From NCBI GenBank assembly GCA_028716565.1, contig JAQUPL010000006.1, positions 1 through 32,758 on the forward strand: DNA of 32,758 nt, in the 5' to 3' direction. Under the pieces are notes generated by a model. The model was given only the letters and a program-made list of their open reading frames with translations, was not told the DNA's origin and ran no database searches. Each line of letters begins with the position of its first letter. The stretch's first letter is position 1. The position numbers and the translations under genes are program-made. Source of the DNA: Candidatus Omnitrophota bacterium. Lineage in GTDB: Bacteria; Omnitrophota; Gorgyraeia; Pluralincolimonadales; Pluralincolimonadaceae. Below, piece by piece: positions 15,384 through 23,466 of this stretch.

Positions 15384-16162
15384 TGACGGCGGCGATAATC
15401 TACGTCTTCGTTTTTTTATTCGGCTCAATCGTCGGCAGTTTTCTTAATGTCTGCATATACAGGATGCCGCGCGGCGAGTCGATAGTATTTCCCGCGTCGC
15501 ATTGCCCGGGATGCCGGAGGCCGATACCGTGGTACCTGAACATCCCGTTCGTGAGCTATTTGATGCTCCGCGGCAGGTGCGCCTATTGCAAGACGAAGAT
15601 CTCTTTCAGGTATTTCGCGGTCGAGGCGCTGACAGCGCTGATGTTTATTGCCGTCTACTGGCGGTTCAAGGCTACGCAAGACTTCGTGATATACGCGGCG
15701 CTTTTTTCTGTGCTGATAATAGTATCGTTCATAGATATAGAGCACTGGATAATACCCGACGAACTTACCATACCCGGGGCGGTCTTAGGGCTGATCTTGA
15801 GCGCGGCGTACCCGAGGCTCCAAGGGGAGGCCTCGAGGCTCTGGGCCTTAGGCGATTCGTTCTTCGGGATGGTCTTCGGTTTCGTTTCGCTCTACCTCAT
15901 AGGCGTGCTCGGGAAGATAGCTTACAAGAAAGAGGCGATGGGCGGCGGGGACCTGATGCTGTTCATGTTCATCGGGGCTTTCCTGGGATGGAAGCTCACC
16001 GTCGCGGCTTTCTTTCTCGCGCCGGTATTCGGTTCGATCGTCGGCGTCCCGAAATTATTAATGAAAAAGCAGGACACGATACAATACGGCCCGTTCCTTG
16101 TCCTTGCGGCTTTTGTATGCGTCATGTTCAGGGAAGACATACTTTTTTTATTTCCCGTATAG
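15383..16162 (+). CDS. pilD: Type IV prepilin peptidase / N-methyltransferase
   Basis: 259 residues, an A24 aspartic protease in the inner membrane. It cleaves type IV pilin and type II secretion pseudopilin leaders and N-methylates the new end. The zinc-binding loop has Cys41-x2-Cys44 and Cys66-x2-Cys69. Catalytic aspartates are Asp118 (FIDIEHWIIPDELT) and Asp190 in the GxGD motif (MGGGDLML). About seven membrane spans. It lies between aroE and aroC, overlapping aroE by one base, and presumably shares their transcript. With dprA downstream it hints at pilus-linked DNA uptake (inference). Confidence 0.93.
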   Translation: MTAAIIYVFVFLFGSIVGSFLNVCIYRMPRGESIVFPASHCPGCRRPIPWYLNIPFVSYLMLRGRCAYCKTKISFRYFAVEALTALMFIAVYWRFKATQDFVIYAALFSVLIIVSFIDIEHWIIPDELTIPGAVLGLILSAAYPRLQGEASRLWALGDSFFGMVFGFVSLYLIGVLGKIAYKKEAMGGGDLMLFMFIGAFLGWKLTVAAFFLAPVFGSIVGVPKLLMKKQDTIQYGPFLVLAAFVCVMFREDILFLFPV

Positions 16163-16185
16163 TTGTCGCTAGAGCGCCAACTATA
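16158..16185 (+). promoter_or_regulatory. Hairpin over the pilD stop codon
   Basis: TATAGTTG (16158-16165) pairs with CAACTATA (16178-16185), and CGC (16167-16169) with GCG (16174-16176), around a TAGA loop. The pilD TAG lies in the stem. There is no following T run, so it is not an intrinsic terminator; a role in RNA processing or in limiting read-through translation is possible. Confidence 0.5.
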
Positions 16186-16202
16186 AACAGGAGGGATGTG
16201 AA

Positions 16203-17249
16203 ATGTTAAGATATTTGACCGCTGGAGAATCTCACGGTAAGGTTTTACTCGGCATCCTCGAGGGTATGCCGGCCGGCCTTAAGGTAGAAAGAGGGCAGAT
16301 AAACCTCGAGCTCAAACGCAGGCAGTCCGGTTTCGGGCGCGGGGCCAGGATGGCCATAGAGTCGGATACCGTCCAGATACTTGGCGGCCTGCGAAAAGGC
16401 ATCGCTATCGGCAGTCCTATCGCATTATCTATTGAGAACAAGGATGCCTCGATAGACAGCCTTCCGGCCGTCACAAGGCCGCGGCCCGGGCACGCCGATC
16501 TGGCCGGGGTAATAAAATACGATAGGGAGGACATCCGCGACATATTGGAGAGGGCGAGCGCGCGCGAGACGGCGATGCGCGTCGCCGTAGGGGCCATCTG
16601 CAAGATGCTTTTGGAGGAGTTCGGCATAAGGATAGCCAGCCATGTCATCGAGATAGGCGGCGCCGTAAACCAGAAGGGTATGTTGAAGAAAGTCGAGGAA
16701 TGCGCGAAGACCGGCGATACCATCGGCGGCATATGCGAGATAACGGCCGCGGGTGTGCCTATCGGCCTTGGAAGCCATGTCCAGTCAGACAGGCGGCTCG
16801 ACGCGAAGATCGCCGGCGCGATGATGTCGATACAGGCGATAAAGGGCGTGGAGATAGGCCTCGGTTTCGCCGCGGCGAGGCTCCCCGGATCGAAAGTCCA
16901 CGATGAGATAATTCTGGACAAACAAGGCGGTTTCTCGCACAAGTCCAATAACGCGGGCGGGATAGAAGGCGGCATCAGCAACGGCGAGCCCATAATAGTA
17001 AAGATAGCGATGAAACCTATCGCTACGCTGGGGACCCCGATGGAAACCGTAGACATAAAGACGAAGAAGAAGGCCGAGGCACAGGTCGAGAGGCACGACG
17101 TATGTGCGGTGCATGCCGTATCCGTGGTAGGGGAAGCGGTGCTCGCGTTCGTCATGGCCTGCTCGATGGCCGAGAAGTTCGGCGGCGACAGCCTCGGCGA
17201 GATGAAGCGCAATTTCGACGGATACATAAAGCAAGTGAAAGGATTTTAA
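16203..17249 (+). CDS. aroC: Chorismate synthase
   Basis: 348 residues. It makes chorismate from EPSP and needs reduced FMN. Signatures are TAGESHGKVLLGILEGMPAG (6-25), RQSGFGRGARM, and ERASARETAMRVAVGAI, with the closing region VERHDVCAVHAVSVVGEAVLAFVMA. Length is slightly short but normal for the family. AGGAGGG lies about 8 nt before the ATG, a strong Shine-Dalgarno, allowing initiation independent of pilD. Next to aroE and aroK. Confidence 0.95.
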   Translation: MLRYLTAGESHGKVLLGILEGMPAGLKVERGQINLELKRRQSGFGRGARMAIESDTVQILGGLRKGIAIGSPIALSIENKDASIDSLPAVTRPRPGHADLAGVIKYDREDIRDILERASARETAMRVAVGAICKMLLEEFGIRIASHVIEIGGAVNQKGMLKKVEECAKTGDTIGGICEITAAGVPIGLGSHVQSDRRLDAKIAGAMMSIQAIKGVEIGLGFAAARLPGSKVHDEIILDKQGGFSHKSNNAGGIEGGISNGEPIIVKIAMKPIATLGTPMETVDIKTKKKAEAQVERHDVCAVHAVSVVGEAVLAFVMACSMAEKFGGDSLGEMKRNFDGYIKQVKGF

Positions 17250-17372
17250 ATATGTCGAAGTTGAAATTTAATGTCTTGCGCAGAGCCGGTTTATGACGCA
17301 GTAGAGTTTGGTTGAAGCGAGTAATAAATAAGGCCAAGCGAGACTTAAATTTCAACATAGAAATATTTAAAA
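17244..17372 (+). repeat. 129-bp palindromic element between aroC and aroK
   Basis: The outer 28 bp on each side (17244-17271 and 17345-17372) are inverted copies matching at 25 of 28 positions. After one bulged base the stem continues with GTCTTGC (17273-17279) against GCGAGAC (17338-17344). The remaining loop is about 58 nt. The arms reach from the aroC stop codon to the base before the aroK start. The outer arms are much more AT-rich than the neighbouring genes. It could be a MITE/REP-like insertion or a structured RNA that masks aroK initiation. Confidence 0.7.
17252..17296 (+). CDS. Possible 14-codon leader ORF inside the palindrome
   Basis: ATG to TGA, encoding MSKLKFNVLRRAGL. AAAGGA (17238-17243) lies 8 nt before the ATG, the best Shine-Dalgarno in the gap, whereas aroK itself has none that is clear. 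It lies in the left arm of the palindrome, so ribosomes on it would disturb the fold and might affect aroK. It may equally be chance. Confidence 0.25.
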   Translation: MSKLKFNVLRRAGL

Positions 17373-17373
17373 G

Positions 17374-17892
17374 ATGAAAAACATAATATTAGTCGGATTC
17401 ATGGGTGCAGGCAAGACGGCGGTCGGAAAGACCCTTGCCAGATTACTCAAGAGGAAATTCGTTGACCTCGATGAGAAGATCGAGGAGCGCGAAGGTATGC
17501 CCATCAGCGAGATATTTACCAAGAAAGGTGAGCAGTATTTCAGGAAAGCCGAAAGGGAGGTTGTGAAAAAGGCCTCCTTGTTTACGGGCCTGGTTACCGC
17601 CACCGGCGGAGGCGCCGTTATCGACAAAGAAAATGTCGTTAATTTGAGATCTAACGGCATCTTATTCTATCTTGACGCATCGCCGACAAAGATCCTGGAA
17701 AGAACAAAAGGCCACACCCACCGGCCTTTGCTCAATGTAAGCGATCCCGAGGAAAAGATCTCCGAGCTGTTAGCGAAACGCGCGGAATTTTATGCTCAGG
17801 CTGACCACAGGATAGATACAAACAACTTGAGCGTCGATGAAGTCGCGGAAAAAATAATATCCCTGCTTAAAGAAGATGGGGCGATCTCTTAA
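17374..17892 (+). CDS. aroK: Shikimate kinase
   Basis: 172 residues. It phosphorylates shikimate at O3. Walker A GFMGAGKTAVGKTLA (8-22), the shikimate-binding FVDLDEKIEEREG (Asp31, Asp33), GGGAVIDKENV for the Walker B-like glycine loop, and the lid arginine region around THRPLL are all present. No convincing Shine-Dalgarno precedes the ATG (sequence AAATATTTAAAAG), and that sequence forms the right arm of the 17244-17372 palindrome. The TAA overlaps the dprA start (TAATG). Confidence 0.94.
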   Translation: MKNIILVGFMGAGKTAVGKTLARLLKRKFVDLDEKIEEREGMPISEIFTKKGEQYFRKAEREVVKKASLFTGLVTATGGGAVIDKENVVNLRSNGILFYLDASPTKILERTKGHTHRPLLNVSDPEEKISELLAKRAEFYAQADHRIDTNNLSVDEVAEKIISLLKEDGAIS

Positions 17893-18995
17893 TGAACGAA
17901 AAAGAGCTTTTGATAGTCTTAAATTGTATTCCAGATATCGGTTTTATCAGATTCAACAATCTTATGCGGCATTTTGGAGCAGTTGAAAAGATATTTTCCG
18001 CCGCGAAGGCCGAATTGGCGAAAGTAGACCAGATAGGCCCGAAGGTTTCAAGTGCGATAATAAGTTGCGATAAAGATAAAATACTCAGGGACGAGTTGAA
18101 ATATATCGATAGACGCAACGTCAAAGTAATCTCTTGTCTAGATAAAGATTACCCGATGAACCTGAAAGATATCTATGACCCTCCGATCATTCTTTACGTA
18201 AAAGGGGAATTGACAGCCGAGGACAGGTATTCGATAGGGATAGTCGGCTCAAGGCGCGCGAGCCGTTACGGCCTGCAGACCGCCGAGAGGCTGGGCTATG
18301 AATTGGCGGCGCGCGGCATGACCGTCGTCTCAGGATTGGCGCGCGGCATAGACGCGGCCGGACATAAGGGCGCGCTGAAAGCCAAAGGCAGGACCATAGC
18401 CGTGCTCGGCAGCGGCCTCGCTAATATATATCCGGAAGAGCATACGGGGTTGGCCGAAGAGATCTCAAAGAACGGCGCGGTCGTCTCGGAGTTCCCGATG
18501 GCGATGGAACCGTATAAGGATAATTTCCCGAGAAGGAACAGGATAATAAGCGGACTTTCGCTGGGCGTGGTAGTCGTGGAGGCCGCGAAGAATTCAGGCG
18601 CCTTGATTACAACGGATTTCGCGCTGGAGCAGGGGAAGGAGCTGTTCGCTGTCCCCGGGCAGGCGCGCGCGGCGACCGCGGCCGGGACGAATATGCTGAT
18701 AAGGCAGGGCGCCAGACTCGTCGAGTCGGCCGATGATGTCATCGAGGAACTGGGCGATGTCATCAGAGGCCATATGAAGGCGGAAAGGCCGGAAGAGCCG
18801 GAGCATATTCCCTGCGGGCTGGGCCGGCAGGAAGAGGATGTATTCGTGAGATTAAGCGGGACACCCGTAAATATAGATGAGATAGTGGACGGGACAGGGC
18901 TTCCCGTCGCCGAAGTTATGCACAGCCTTACCAAGCTCGAGATCAAAGGCATCATCGCGCAGTTGCCCGGCAAATCGTACGTAAGGAAAAGTTGA
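17892..18995 (+). CDS. dprA: DNA-processing protein DprA (Smf)
   Basis: 367 residues. It binds incoming single-stranded DNA during transformation and loads RecA. The N-terminal helical (SAM-like) region covers 1-90. The Rossmann-like DprA core runs from GIVGSRRASRYGLQTA through VVSGLARGIDAAGHKGAL, VLGSGLANIYP and NRIISGLSLGVVVVEA to AVPGQ. A C-terminal winged helix (about 310-365) is present. Position beside topA and xerC is a widely conserved order in bacteria. Together with pilD it supports some natural competence, though no com genes are in the window. Confidence 0.95.
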   Translation: MNEKELLIVLNCIPDIGFIRFNNLMRHFGAVEKIFSAAKAELAKVDQIGPKVSSAIISCDKDKILRDELKYIDRRNVKVISCLDKDYPMNLKDIYDPPIILYVKGELTAEDRYSIGIVGSRRASRYGLQTAERLGYELAARGMTVVSGLARGIDAAGHKGALKAKGRTIAVLGSGLANIYPEEHTGLAEEISKNGAVVSEFPMAMEPYKDNFPRRNRIISGLSLGVVVVEAAKNSGALITTDFALEQGKELFAVPGQARAATAAGTNMLIRQGARLVESADDVIEELGDVIRGHMKAERPEEPEHIPCGLGRQEEDVFVRLSGTPVNIDEIVDGTGLPVAEVMHSLTKLEIKGIIAQLPGKSYVRKS

Positions 18996-21280
18996 TGATA
19001 AAGATATGCGTGAACGGAAAAGATATCCAGGCCGATGACGGCATTACTGTCGCCGGGCTCATCTCGGACCTTAAGGCCGACGTGAAATACGCGGCCGTCG
19101 AATTGAACCTCAATATACTCGACAGGTCGAAATATGATTCCGTGAAACTTAAAGAAGGCGACAAGGTCGAGATAATCCTGCCTGTAGGCGGCGGCAAGGG
19201 CGGTGCCCTGGTTATAGTCGAGTCGCCGGCAAAAGCCAAAACGATAGAAAAATTCCTCGGTAAAGGTTACACCGTCCGCTCATCCATGGGCCACGTCATC
19301 GACCTGCCCATGCGAAAGATGGGCATTGACATAGAGAATAATTTCACGCCTACCTATAAAGTGATCGCTAAAAAGAAAAAATTGCTCAGCGAGTTGAAGG
19401 CCGAAGCGAAGGACAAAGACACCATTTATATCGCGACCGACCCTGACCGCGAAGGCGAAGCGATAGGCTGGCACCTGGCCGGGTATCTCGGGAAGAACAA
19501 AGAGGTCAAGAGGGTCGTATTCCACGAGATAACGAAGAAGGCGATACTCGAAGCTTTCGATAATCCCGCCGAGATAGATATCAAGCTGGTAAATGCCCAG
19601 CAGGCCCGTCGCGTCCTCGACAGGATAGTCGGCTACTCTTTAAGCCCGCTCCTCTGGAAGAAGATAACGCGCGGATTGAGCGCGGGAAGGGTCCAGTCGG
19701 TCGCGGTGAAACTCATCGTCGACCGCGAGCGCGAGATACAGGCGTTCGTCGCGGTTGAATATTGGGAACTCGAAGCGGAACTCAAGAAGAAAAAAGATAA
19801 GAAATCCTTTTTCGCGCAGCTGGATAAGATCAATGACGCGAAGGCCGAGGTTAAAGATAAAGCGTCTTCGGATAAGATACTTGCGGAGCTCTCAGGCGCG
19901 AAATATACGGTAAAGGATATAAAGGAAACCGAGAAGAGGCTGAATCCTCAGGCCCCTTTCACTACCTCGAAGATGCAGCAGGAATCCTTCAATAAACTGC
20001 ATTACAGGGCCGGGAAGACGATGAAGATAGCCCAACAACTCTACGAAGGCCTCGATATCGGGACCGAGGGCACCGTTGGCCTCATCACTTACATGAGGAC
20101 CGACTCGGTAAAAGTAGCGTTCTCCGCGATAGAGGAAGCAAGGTTCTACATAAAAGACAAGTTCGGGAAGGATTATCTCCCTCCCGAAGCGAATGTATAT
20201 AAGTCCAAAAAAGCCGCGCAAGAAGCCCACGAGGCGATCCGGCCGTCCTCGGCCGCCAGGGAGCCGGACGCGATAAAGCAGTATCTCACGCCCGACCAGT
20301 ATAAATTATACAAATTGATATGGGCGAAATTCATCGCCAGCCAGATGAGGCCTGCGGTCATGTCTGTCGTATCCATAGACATAGAGGCGGAAAAGTGCCT
20401 GTTCAGGGCTTCGGGCTCGACTGTAATATTCCCCGGCTTTAAGGCCGCGTATGACGATGAAGAGGAAGAGAAGGACAAAAAGAAGGCATATATACCGAAA
20501 CTCGCGATAGGCGATACGGTCGACCTTATAAAACTCGACCCGACCCGGCATTTCACGAAACCGCCGCCAAGATTTACCGACGCCTCGCTGGTAAAAGCGC
20601 TCGAGGAAGACGGCATCGGCCGCCCTTCCACTTACGCGCCCACCATCGAGACGGTCGTCGCCCGCAATTACGTCAGGCGAGAAGGCTCGGCGCTATGGCC
20701 TACGGAATTGGGCACGGTCGTCAATGACCTTCTCACCCAAAGCTTCCCGGTCATTATTGACGAGGAATTCACCGCCAAGATGGAAGAAGAGCTCGATGAG
20801 ATAGAAGAAGGCAAAGTCGAGTGGGCGCAAGCCCTCAAGGATTTCTACGGGCCTTTTTCGCGGTGGCTCTCAAAGGCCCAGGTCGAGATGAAAGACGTCA
20901 AGAAAGACGTCGAGGAGCTCGATGAGGTCTGCGAGAAGTGCGGACGGAAGATGATAATAAAGTGGGGCAGGCGCGGCAGGTTCAAGAGCTGTTCAGGATT
21001 TCCAGAATGCAAGAACGCCAAACCTTTGGTCACGACCGGTATAAAGTGCCCGGAGCCGGGATGCGACGGCGAGCTCGTAGAGCGCAGGTCGCGCCGCGGC
21101 GCGTTCTATGGCTGTTCCCGTTTCCCCACCTGCCGCCACGTAGAGAACAAGCCGAAGCCTTCGCAAGAAGGCGAGGTGCAGTCCCCCGCAGGGGATAAAC
21201 CCAAGCCCCAGCAATCAGAGGAAGGGGCGCAGTCCCTGTCCTCAGACAGGGAGAAGCCGCCCCAGGAGCCGCAGCCTTGA
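18995..21280 (+). CDS. topA: ThiS-like domain fused to DNA topoisomerase I
   Basis: 761 residues from ATG 18995 (TTG 18992 is the alternative), overlapping the dprA stop. Residues 1-67 are a ThiS/MoaD-type beta-grasp domain: KICVNGKDIQADDGITVAGL, VELN, LKEGDKVEIILPVGGG. They end in the Gly-Gly(-Gly) (65-67) used in sulfur carriers. Topoisomerase I follows at once from Ala71: LVIVESPAKAKTI, Toprim acidic triad DPDREGE (149-154), active Tyr366 in GLITYMRTDS. Two C-terminal zinc ribbons (CEKCGRK...CSGFPEC and CPEPGCDG...CSRFPTC) and a disordered Pro/Glu/Ser tail complete the protein. There is no stop codon and no in-frame ATG, GTG or TTG at the junction, so a continuous fusion is read. It relaxes negative supercoils; the role of the added domain is unknown. 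Confidence 0.93.
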   Translation: MIKICVNGKDIQADDGITVAGLISDLKADVKYAAVELNLNILDRSKYDSVKLKEGDKVEIILPVGGGKGGALVIVESPAKAKTIEKFLGKGYTVRSSMGHVIDLPMRKMGIDIENNFTPTYKVIAKKKKLLSELKAEAKDKDTIYIATDPDREGEAIGWHLAGYLGKNKEVKRVVFHEITKKAILEAFDNPAEIDIKLVNAQQARRVLDRIVGYSLSPLLWKKITRGLSAGRVQSVAVKLIVDREREIQAFVAVEYWELEAELKKKKDKKSFFAQLDKINDAKAEVKDKASSDKILAELSGAKYTVKDIKETEKRLNPQAPFTTSKMQQESFNKLHYRAGKTMKIAQQLYEGLDIGTEGTVGLITYMRTDSVKVAFSAIEEARFYIKDKFGKDYLPPEANVYKSKKAAQEAHEAIRPSSAAREPDAIKQYLTPDQYKLYKLIWAKFIASQMRPAVMSVVSIDIEAEKCLFRASGSTVIFPGFKAAYDDEEEEKDKKKAYIPKLAIGDTVDLIKLDPTRHFTKPPPRFTDASLVKALEEDGIGRPSTYAPTIETVVARNYVRREGSALWPTELGTVVNDLLTQSFPVIIDEEFTAKMEEELDEIEEGKVEWAQALKDFYGPFSRWLSKAQVEMKDVKKDVEELDEVCEKCGRKMIIKWGRRGRFKSCSGFPECKNAKPLVTTGIKCPEPGCDGELVERRSRRGAFYGCSRFPTCRHVENKPKPSQEGEVQSPAGDKPKPQQSEEGAQSLSSDREKPPQEPQP
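21182..21252 (+). repeat. Two REP-like palindromes in the topA tail
   Basis: TCCCC-CGCA-GGGGA (21182-21195) and TCCCTGTC-CTCA-GACAGGGA (21233-21252) are perfect hairpins. Both are preceded by GCAG, and both lie in the low-complexity 3' end of topA that encodes the disordered tail. They resemble the GGGACTGTCCC-type palindromes moved by REP-associated transposases, but no copies are seen elsewhere in the window. Confidence 0.4.
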
Positions 21281-22179
21281 TAGACAGATATGTAGAGAAA
21301 TTTATAAGATATCTTGAGATCGAGAGGAACGCCTCGAAGCATACCCTCATAAACTATTCGGTCGACCTCAAATCATTGAGTGAATTCCTTAAGGAAGAGC
21401 CGATAGAAAAGGTCGATTACGTTTCGCTGCGCAGGTACCTGGCGCATGTCAAGGAACAGAACCTGTCGAAGGTTTCTATCGCGCGCAAGATCGCCTCGAT
21501 AAGGTCTTTTTTCAAGTTCCTCTTCAGGGAAGGGATAATAAAGAACAACCCGGCGTCGTCGCTTTCGACGCCTAAGCGGGACAAGCACCTCCCGAAGTTC
21601 CTGGACGAAAAAGAGATAGTCCTGCTCCTGGAATCGCCCGACAGGGAGGGCGAGGTGGGGCTCAGGGACAGGGCGATACTCGAGACGCTCTATTCGACCG
21701 GGATAAGGGTGAGCGAGCTCGTCGGCCTGAATATGGACCACATCGACCAGATAGGCGGGATCATAAAAGTGTTCGGCAAGGGCAAAAAAGAGAGGATCGT
21801 GCCGATAGGCGAGAGGGCGCTCCAGGCGATAAGGGATTATCTGAAGGCGAGGCGGCCGGTCACGAAGGATACGAAGCCCCGCGCTTCCATGGAAGTGCGG
21901 GACAAGGCGCTCTTCTTCAACAAGAACGGCGGCAGGCTCACCGACAGGTCGATAAGAAGGATAATAAATAAATATATAACGAAGGCGAGCATACAACAAA
22001 AGATATCGCCGCACACCCTGCGCCATTCGTTCGCTACGCATATGCTCGACCACGGCGCCGACTTGAGGAGCGTGCAGGAGCTTCTTGGCCACGCCAACCT
22101 CTCGACGACCCAGATCTATACCCATATAACTACCGAAAGGCTCAAGTCCGCGTATACGAAGGCGCACCCGCGGGCTTAA
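21277..22179 (+). CDS. xerC: Tyrosine recombinase XerC/XerD
   Basis: 300 residues. It resolves chromosome dimers at dif. An N-terminal SAM-like core-binding domain (1-90) is followed by the catalytic domain with Arg144 (STGIRVSEL), Lys168 or Lys170, His246-x2-Arg249 (HTLRHSFATHMLDHG), His272 (LLGHANL) and Tyr281 (TTQIYTHIT). The start is a TTG (21277) overlapping the topA stop as TTGA; the first in-frame ATG is at residue 153, far inside the conserved fold. It lacks the extra helix of integron integrases, so it is not the IntI of the cassette array. XerC versus XerD cannot be settled from sequence alone. Confidence 0.92.
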   Translation: MIDRYVEKFIRYLEIERNASKHTLINYSVDLKSLSEFLKEEPIEKVDYVSLRRYLAHVKEQNLSKVSIARKIASIRSFFKFLFREGIIKNNPASSLSTPKRDKHLPKFLDEKEIVLLLESPDREGEVGLRDRAILETLYSTGIRVSELVGLNMDHIDQIGGIIKVFGKGKKERIVPIGERALQAIRDYLKARRPVTKDTKPRASMEVRDKALFFNKNGGRLTDRSIRRIINKYITKASIQQKISPHTLRHSFATHMLDHGADLRSVQELLGHANLSTTQIYTHITTERLKSAYTKAHPRA

Positions 22180-22191
22180 AACCCAAAAGAG

Positions 22192-23466
22192 ATGCTCTAC
22201 GACCTGTTTTTTATAATATTTTCCGTCTTTTATCTCCCGTATTTTTTGCTCTCAGGCAAATGGCGGAGTTTCAGCCGCCAGCGGCTCGGGATCTTTGACA
22301 ACGAAACACTTTCAAGGATAAAAGGCTCAGGGGCTGTATGGCTGCACGCCGTTTCGGTGGGCGAGGTGATGGCGAGCGTCCCGCTTTATGAGGAGTTGAG
22401 AAGGATCCTCCCGGGCAGTAAGATAATCGTCTCGACGGTCACCGCTACCGGCAATAAAATAGCCCGCGAAAGGTTCAAAGACGCTGCCGCGATAATATAC
22501 CTGCCGCTCGACATGAGCTGTATAACGGACAGTGTCGTGAAACTGATAAGGCCCGGGCTTGTTCTCATCGCCGAGACCGAGATATGGCCGAACCTGATAA
22601 CCTCTTTGAAAAAGAACGGCGCAAAAATAGTGATATTCAATGGCAGGGTCTCACCCAACTCGTTCAGGAACTACGGCATGGTAAGGCCGCTGCTTAAGGG
22701 TGTGCTGCAAAAAATAGACCTTTACCTTATGCAGTTCCAGGCCGACGCCGACAGGATCATCTCCCTTGGCGCGCCCGTAGAGAACGTCAAGGCAACCGGG
22801 AACCTGAAATATGACGCGGCTTTGATGAGGCGCGCGGGCGACGCCCCGGATGTTTTAAGGAAAAATCTGGGTTTGGAAGGCGGAGAGAAATTATTGATCG
22901 CGGGCTCGACCAACCCCGGCGAAGAAGAGAAGATATTGCACTGTTATAAGGAGCTGGCGGAGGAATTTCCCGAGTTGAGGCTGCTCATCGCGCCGAGGCA
23001 TACGGATAGGACCGGCAGCGTGGCCGGCCTTGTCAGGGGGGCCGGATTTACGCCGCGGCTCATCTCGAGCCCGGGGGCAGGGGCGCCGGGAAACGGAGAG
23101 GTATTGATATTGGATGTGATGGGCAGGCTCGCCCATCTCTACGCCGCCGCCGATATCGTCTTCATCGGAGGGAGCCTGATAAATAAAGGCGGGCAGAACC
23201 CCCTCGAGGCCGCGTGCCATTCGAAAGTAGTGCTATTCGGCCCGTATACGCATAATTTTGAGGAGATAACGAACGACCTCATCTCGGCGAGAGGGGCAGT
23301 GAAGGTCGGTGACGAAGCTGAGCTAGTCGCCTCGCTGCGCGTCCTGCTAGAGAATGATGCCGAGAGGCGCAAGATGGGCGAGAACGCGAGGCGGACGCTG
23401 GAGTCTAAGGCCGGCGCCGCTAAAAAAGATTTCGATCTTATCAAACCGTTTCTTGGAAGGATATGA
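22192..23466 (+). CDS. waaA: 3-deoxy-D-manno-octulosonic acid (Kdo) transferase
   Basis: 424 residues (also kdtA). It transfers Kdo from CMP-Kdo to lipid IVA on the cytoplasmic face of the inner membrane. An N-terminal membrane anchor (about 3-21), the acceptor motif WLHAVSVGEVMAS with Glu58, AETEIWPNLI, and the GT-B C-terminal half with FIGGSLINKGGQNPLEAA are diagnostic. The AAAGAG just upstream is a moderate Shine-Dalgarno. It starts the lipid A/core block and shares a 4-bp ATGA overlap with lpxK. Whether mono- or bifunctional cannot be seen. Confidence 0.95.
   Translation: MLYDLFFIIFSVFYLPYFLLSGKWRSFSRQRLGIFDNETLSRIKGSGAVWLHAVSVGEVMASVPLYEELRRILPGSKIIVSTVTATGNKIARERFKDAAAIIYLPLDMSCITDSVVKLIRPGLVLIAETEIWPNLITSLKKNGAKIVIFNGRVSPNSFRNYGMVRPLLKGVLQKIDLYLMQFQADADRIISLGAPVENVKATGNLKYDAALMRRAGDAPDVLRKNLGLEGGEKLLIAGSTNPGEEEKILHCYKELAEEFPELRLLIAPRHTDRTGSVAGLVRGAGFTPRLISSPGAGAPGNGEVLILDVMGRLAHLYAAADIVFIGGSLINKGGQNPLEAACHSKVVLFGPYTHNFEEITNDLISARGAVKVGDEAELVASLRVLLENDAERRKMGENARRTLESKAGAAKKDFDLIKPFLGRI

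Noticed and set aside
16158-16185. Intrinsic terminator after pilD
   Set aside because: The hairpin is clear, but no T run follows on either strand, and aroC continues on the same strand 18 bp later.
17152-17358. 68-codon - strand frame across the aroC-aroK gap
   Set aside because: It runs antisense into aroC and its start lies in the palindrome arm. It has no ribosome-binding site and no recognisable protein features.
21277-22179. xerC as the integrase of the cassette array
   Set aside because: It is embedded in the conserved dprA-topA-xerC order 15 kb away and has Xer length and motifs without the extra integron-integrase segment.
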